NCBI GenBank assembly: GCA_964574985.1
Contig: CAZNPH010000020.1
Location: forward strand, 12,420-76,419
Direction: 5' to 3'
From: CAZNPH01 sp964574985
Lineage (GTDB): Bacteria > Bacteroidota > Bacteroidia > Bacteroidales > SM23-62
Length of the DNA stretch: 64,000 nucleotides
The notes under the pieces were generated by a model. It did no database searches and had not been told where the DNA came from. It saw only the letters and a program-made list of their open reading frames with translations. Numbering within the stretch: position 1 is the stretch's first letter; the number at the start of each line of letters is the position of its first letter. The translations under genes and the position numbers were made by a program. Below are positions 62,401 through 64,000 of this stretch, in pieces.

Positions 62401-62685
62401 TGGCAGGGATTTACGGTAACGGTTAAATTGCTCCTGGTATATCTTGCTATTCAGATCAACCCCAATATCTTTGGCCTCAATGTATCCAACCGGGATATTT
62501 TTCCGGGTTAATATATAATCAGGTGCGCCACAATCAACACGTGCAGGCTCATTAGTTACCAAAATACCTGATGCTAATGATTCTAATAGGCTTTGAAGAT
62601 CACCCCGGTAACTGTGTTCCCTTGAAATGCCTGTTTTGTAACGCCTATTTACATTATGCAGGTAATTTGATATAGTTGCATTCAT
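59491..62685 (-). CDS. Single-polypeptide restriction-modification enzyme (type IIG / type ISP-like)
   Basis: 1064 aa on the minus strand. N-terminal PD-(D/E)xK nuclease: Asp56 in 'GAPDYILT' and Glu70-x-Lys72 in 'GYIEAKD'. The helical coupler is followed by an N6-adenine methyltransferase with 'RGVFYTP' (324-330), SAM-binding 'LDPAAGTGTF' (near 391-400) and catalytic 'NPPY' (511-514). The C-terminal part ('PQIAWEFYIGGYQPAQKWLK') is the target-recognition/specificity domain seen in type ISP enzymes. No helicase motifs are present between nuclease and methyltransferase, so it resembles a type IIG or helicase-less ISP protein. It would protect against phage by cutting unmethylated DNA. It is A+T-richer than the locus to the left and bracketed by direct repeats. 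Confidence 0.88.
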   Translation of the reverse strand: MNATISNYLHNVNRRYKTGISREHSYRGDLQSLLESLASGILVTNEPARVDCGAPDYILTRKNIPVGYIEAKDIGVDLNSKIYQEQFNRYRKSLPNLIITDYLDFHLYRDGDFATSISIGTIQKNRIIPQTDHFGQFQDLITDFSAYHEPTIKSAAKLSKMMAGKARLLATVIENALTEDEKTGNSLFEAANITLREQLAAFRNVLIHDITPKDFADIYAQTIAYGMFAARLNDPTLADFSRQEAAELIPKSNPFLRKLFQYIAGYDLDNRIKWIIDALADIFRATNVAELLKDFGIATQQNDPMIHFYETFLTEYDPKLRKSRGVFYTPEPVVNFIVRAVDDILKTEFNLPQGLADTSKTTIEVNTQTADKRSKTNYKRETKEVHKVQILDPAAGTGTFLAEIVNHIYNTNFKGQEGVWSQYVENHLIPRLHGFEILMASYTMAHLKLGMLLTETGYKPTKNQRLKIYLTNSLEEHHPDTGTLFAGWLSSEANEANHVKRDTPVMVVIGNPPYAVSSSNASIGIDGKKTWIGRLIDDYKKGLNEKKLNLDDDYIKFIRYGQHFIEKNGEGILAYISNNSFIDGVTHRQMRKHLLETFDAIRVLNLHGHSNIKETCPNGSKDENVFDIRQGVSINILIKTKSGKSKNQIKYFDFYGLRKSKYEKLFSNSLETIKWEKLKCSEPYYFFAPKDFELKEQYLSFCSIPDLMPLNSNGLETHKDSITIQFNEKKMEEVVNDFIGLSENEIKIKYQISKEGSEWKVTYAKNDILKNPDSVTTLIYRPFDVRYTAFTKNSKGFLARPRFNVLQHMKAEKNLALLTKRQARFDFSYSLIVDNICEACVFESAYAKNQVFPLYFYPETNNQQTIESKQPRIPNLNKEIVNTIAKTLRLTFTPEKEQTKGTFAPIDILDYIYAVLHNPTYREKYKEFLKIDFPRVPYPKDKETFWQLVKLGGELRQIHLMESPKVDQYITNYPIDGNNEVGKVKYENEKVWINESQYFDKVPQIAWEFYIGGYQPAQKWLKDRKGRTLSYEDILHYQKIIVALTETDRLMKEIDSIKIEKNDF

Positions 62686-62790
62686 GCTTTTTTTAGCATT
62701 CTCATTTAAGTCAACTATTAAAATTAGTCAAAATCTTCTCTGTTTCCATAAGTTCGCGTTATTCTTTGAGTCTTTTTACTTTTAATCAAT

Positions 62791-62825
62791 GATTTGGGGC
62801 ATTCAGGCCGTTTATTTGGCCTTTT
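62791..62825 (+). repeat. 35-bp direct repeat, right copy
   Basis: Same sequence and orientation as 59425-59459 with three mismatches. With its partner it bounds about 3.3 kb that contains only the restriction-modification gene. Confidence 0.8.
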
Positions 62826-62851
62826 CGTTGCTTCACCTTTCACAAGGGGAT

Positions 62852-63256
62852 TCAATCTTCTCTCTTAATAGCTAATCCAGATATTTCAATGCCGATCAAA
62901 TTGATTGGATTTGAAATTCCGCTATAATAGGTTCCTTCAAAGGAAGCTTTAAAATTGACTAAAGCATCTGCCCCCATTTTATTGCAAATTTCATATACAC
63001 CATCAAGAACGGACTGAATATGTAGTGTGTCAACAATCCATCTCATATTACTATAAACAGCTTTTGGCGTAACTTTATAATGAATTACACCGACAGATGA
63101 ATATTTCCCATTATACATTTCTGGTGTTATTAAAAACCCTTTCTTAGAATATTCCCGGAAATCAATTGCGGATAATTCTTGAGTTTCTTTGATATATGTT
63201 AATTGTGAGCAACTAACCAATAAGAAAAATGTAAATAAGATTAATATTTTTTTCAT
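62852..63256 (-). CDS. Small lipoprotein of unknown function
   Basis: 134 aa. Signal 'MKKILILFTFFLLVSC' with lipobox Cys16. The remainder contains 'GFLITPEMYNGKYSSVGVIH' and 'ICNKMGADALVNFKASFEG', a pattern seen in YbjQ-like or heavy-metal-binding-like folds, but this is not certain. It lies downstream of the 63301-63813 gene on the same strand with a 44-bp gap, probably co-transcribed. Confidence 0.65.
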   Translation of the reverse strand: MKKILILFTFFLLVSCSQLTYIKETQELSAIDFREYSKKGFLITPEMYNGKYSSVGVIHYKVTPKAVYSNMRWIVDTLHIQSVLDGVYEICNKMGADALVNFKASFEGTYYSGISNPINLIGIEISGLAIKRED

Positions 63257-63300
63257 AATCTTGAATTTTGTTGGATTCTCAATTAAAATTTAATAGAATT

Positions 63301-63813
63301 TTAAAAGTTTATCGTGGCCTTTAATCCCACTTGTGAATAATTCATATTATAATCATGAAAAATATAAGGTTGTAATTGATAATGGTTTGGTTTGTGTTTA
63401 TCTTGCCATGCAAGATTATTAACTTTAGCAACGTGTACCGCATCTACAATTGACCAAATATTAACAATTATAGCTCCTAATGCTCCAACTACCATTAACC
63501 CAGTACCCTCTCCTTGATATTCAAATAGATCATCTCTAATAGCATTTGACGCTTTTGTAGCTCCAATTCCATATAGAACCCAACATCCACTATATCCACC
63601 CAAAAAAGCAACGCCCCTACCACCTTCTCCAGAAATCATTTGCCCCAGACCCGGAATAAGGAAAGAAGCTATACCTGCAAGAGATGGATTATAAGGATCA
63701 CCTACTTTATGAACATATGTACGATAATCATATTTCAATTTATTAACAGAATATTGGGATTTAGTACTATTGCATAAAAGAATAAAAACCAAAATAAAAA
63801 ATGAATATTTCAT
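63301..63813 (-). CDS. Envelope protein with TM2/DUF5683-like segment
   Basis: 170 aa from the ATG at 63813 (minus), which gives a signal peptide 'YSFFILVFILLCNSTKSQ'; the longer frame to 63930 lacks one. 'PSLAGIASFLIPGLGQMISG' followed by Gly-rich hydrophobic segments resembles TM2/DUF5683-type proteins of Bacteroidota. The C-terminus 'NYSQVGLKATINF' ends in Phe. Function unknown. A good promoter lies upstream. Confidence 0.65.
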   Translation of the reverse strand: MKYSFFILVFILLCNSTKSQYSVNKLKYDYRTYVHKVGDPYNPSLAGIASFLIPGLGQMISGEGGRGVAFLGGYSGCWVLYGIGATKASNAIRDDLFEYQGEGTGLMVVGALGAIIVNIWSIVDAVHVAKVNNLAWQDKHKPNHYQLQPYIFHDYNMNYSQVGLKATINF

Positions 63814-63848
63814 GATTTTAAAATTCATCAGACCAGGAAATTGATTAA

Positions 63849-63880
63849 TAAAGTTAATCAATATTAAAGGGAACTTCAAA
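63849..63880 (-). promoter_or_regulatory. Promoter of the 63301-63813 gene
   Basis: On the minus strand: TTTG (63880-63877), 20 bases, TAACTTTA (63856-63849), 7 of 8 to TAnnTTTG. The leader to the ATG would be about 30 bases. Confidence 0.55.
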
Positions 63881-64000
63881 TGTTTTTTTACTGAATATAA
63901 AATATTTAGGCCACTTTTCACTATTCCCACACAATATTATGTATAAACATAGAATTTCACGGAAATAAAAGCACGTAATGTTTTAGACGCCACAAGTTGT

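Overview
The window looks like a chromosomal segment of a member of the Bacteroidota that degrades sulfated plant or algal polysaccharide. Evidence: seven S1-type sulfatases, many glycosidases carrying lipoprotein, Sec or Tat signals, A/T-rich leaders without clear Shine-Dalgarno sequences, and promoters of the Bacteroidota TTTG / TAnnTTTG type (before tRNA-Ser and before the last gene). Genus cannot be told from this sequence.

Region 1 (1-58,842) is almost entirely a carbohydrate-degradation locus on the + strand. In order it holds: a cut-off beta-helix protein; a sulfatase bracketed by a duplicated gene start; a sugar-isomerase-like TIM barrel; a GH31 glycosidase; two beta-propeller proteins; a GH78 alpha-L-rhamnosidase; a YdjC-type deacetylase; a Tat-lipoprotein TIM barrel; a GH106-like rhamnosidase; a Tat-exported Gfo/Idh/MocA oxidoreductase; a sulfatase; a sodium:solute symporter; an aldo/keto reductase; a GHL6/GH42-like enzyme; a cyclase-family hydrolase; two paralogous GH42-like enzymes; a visibly A+T-richer block (sulfatase, pseudogene, second GH78, esterase, TIM barrel); a KDG-kinase-like PfkB kinase; two sulfatases; a GH43-like enzyme; a pair of unknown Tat-exported proteins around a GH26 enzyme; a Tat-exported aldo/keto reductase; two more sulfatases; a GH67/GH20-like lipoprotein; and an outer-membrane porin. 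A CPBP-like membrane protein, a zinc-ribbon membrane protein, an HxxxDG acyltransferase and an SMP-30 lactonase follow.

Together these genes suggest removal of sulfate, acetyl, rhamnose, uronic-acid and other residues outside the cytoplasm, followed by uptake through the porin and the sodium symporter. Isomerase and kinase steps would then feed the sugars into central metabolism. A rhamnose- and uronate-containing sulfated glycan is the most economical guess, but the substrate is inferred, not shown. No SusC/SusD pair, no PUL regulator and no sulfatase-maturating enzyme is visible in the window.

Several intergenic regions share a cis-element: a GC-rich hairpin ending in GGCAACAAA, followed by an A/T-rich motif starting TTTGAACTGACATT, placed a few bases before the start codon. 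Two copies are preceded by a larger structured repeat.

Region 2 (58,843-64,000) is different in character: tRNA-Ser(GCT), tRNA-Pro(TGG), a second copy of the tRNA-Pro 3' end 183 bp downstream, and a single-polypeptide restriction-modification enzyme bracketed by 35-bp direct repeats. Two small A+T-rich envelope genes on the minus strand complete it. This resembles a tRNA-anchored defence island whose far end lies outside the window.
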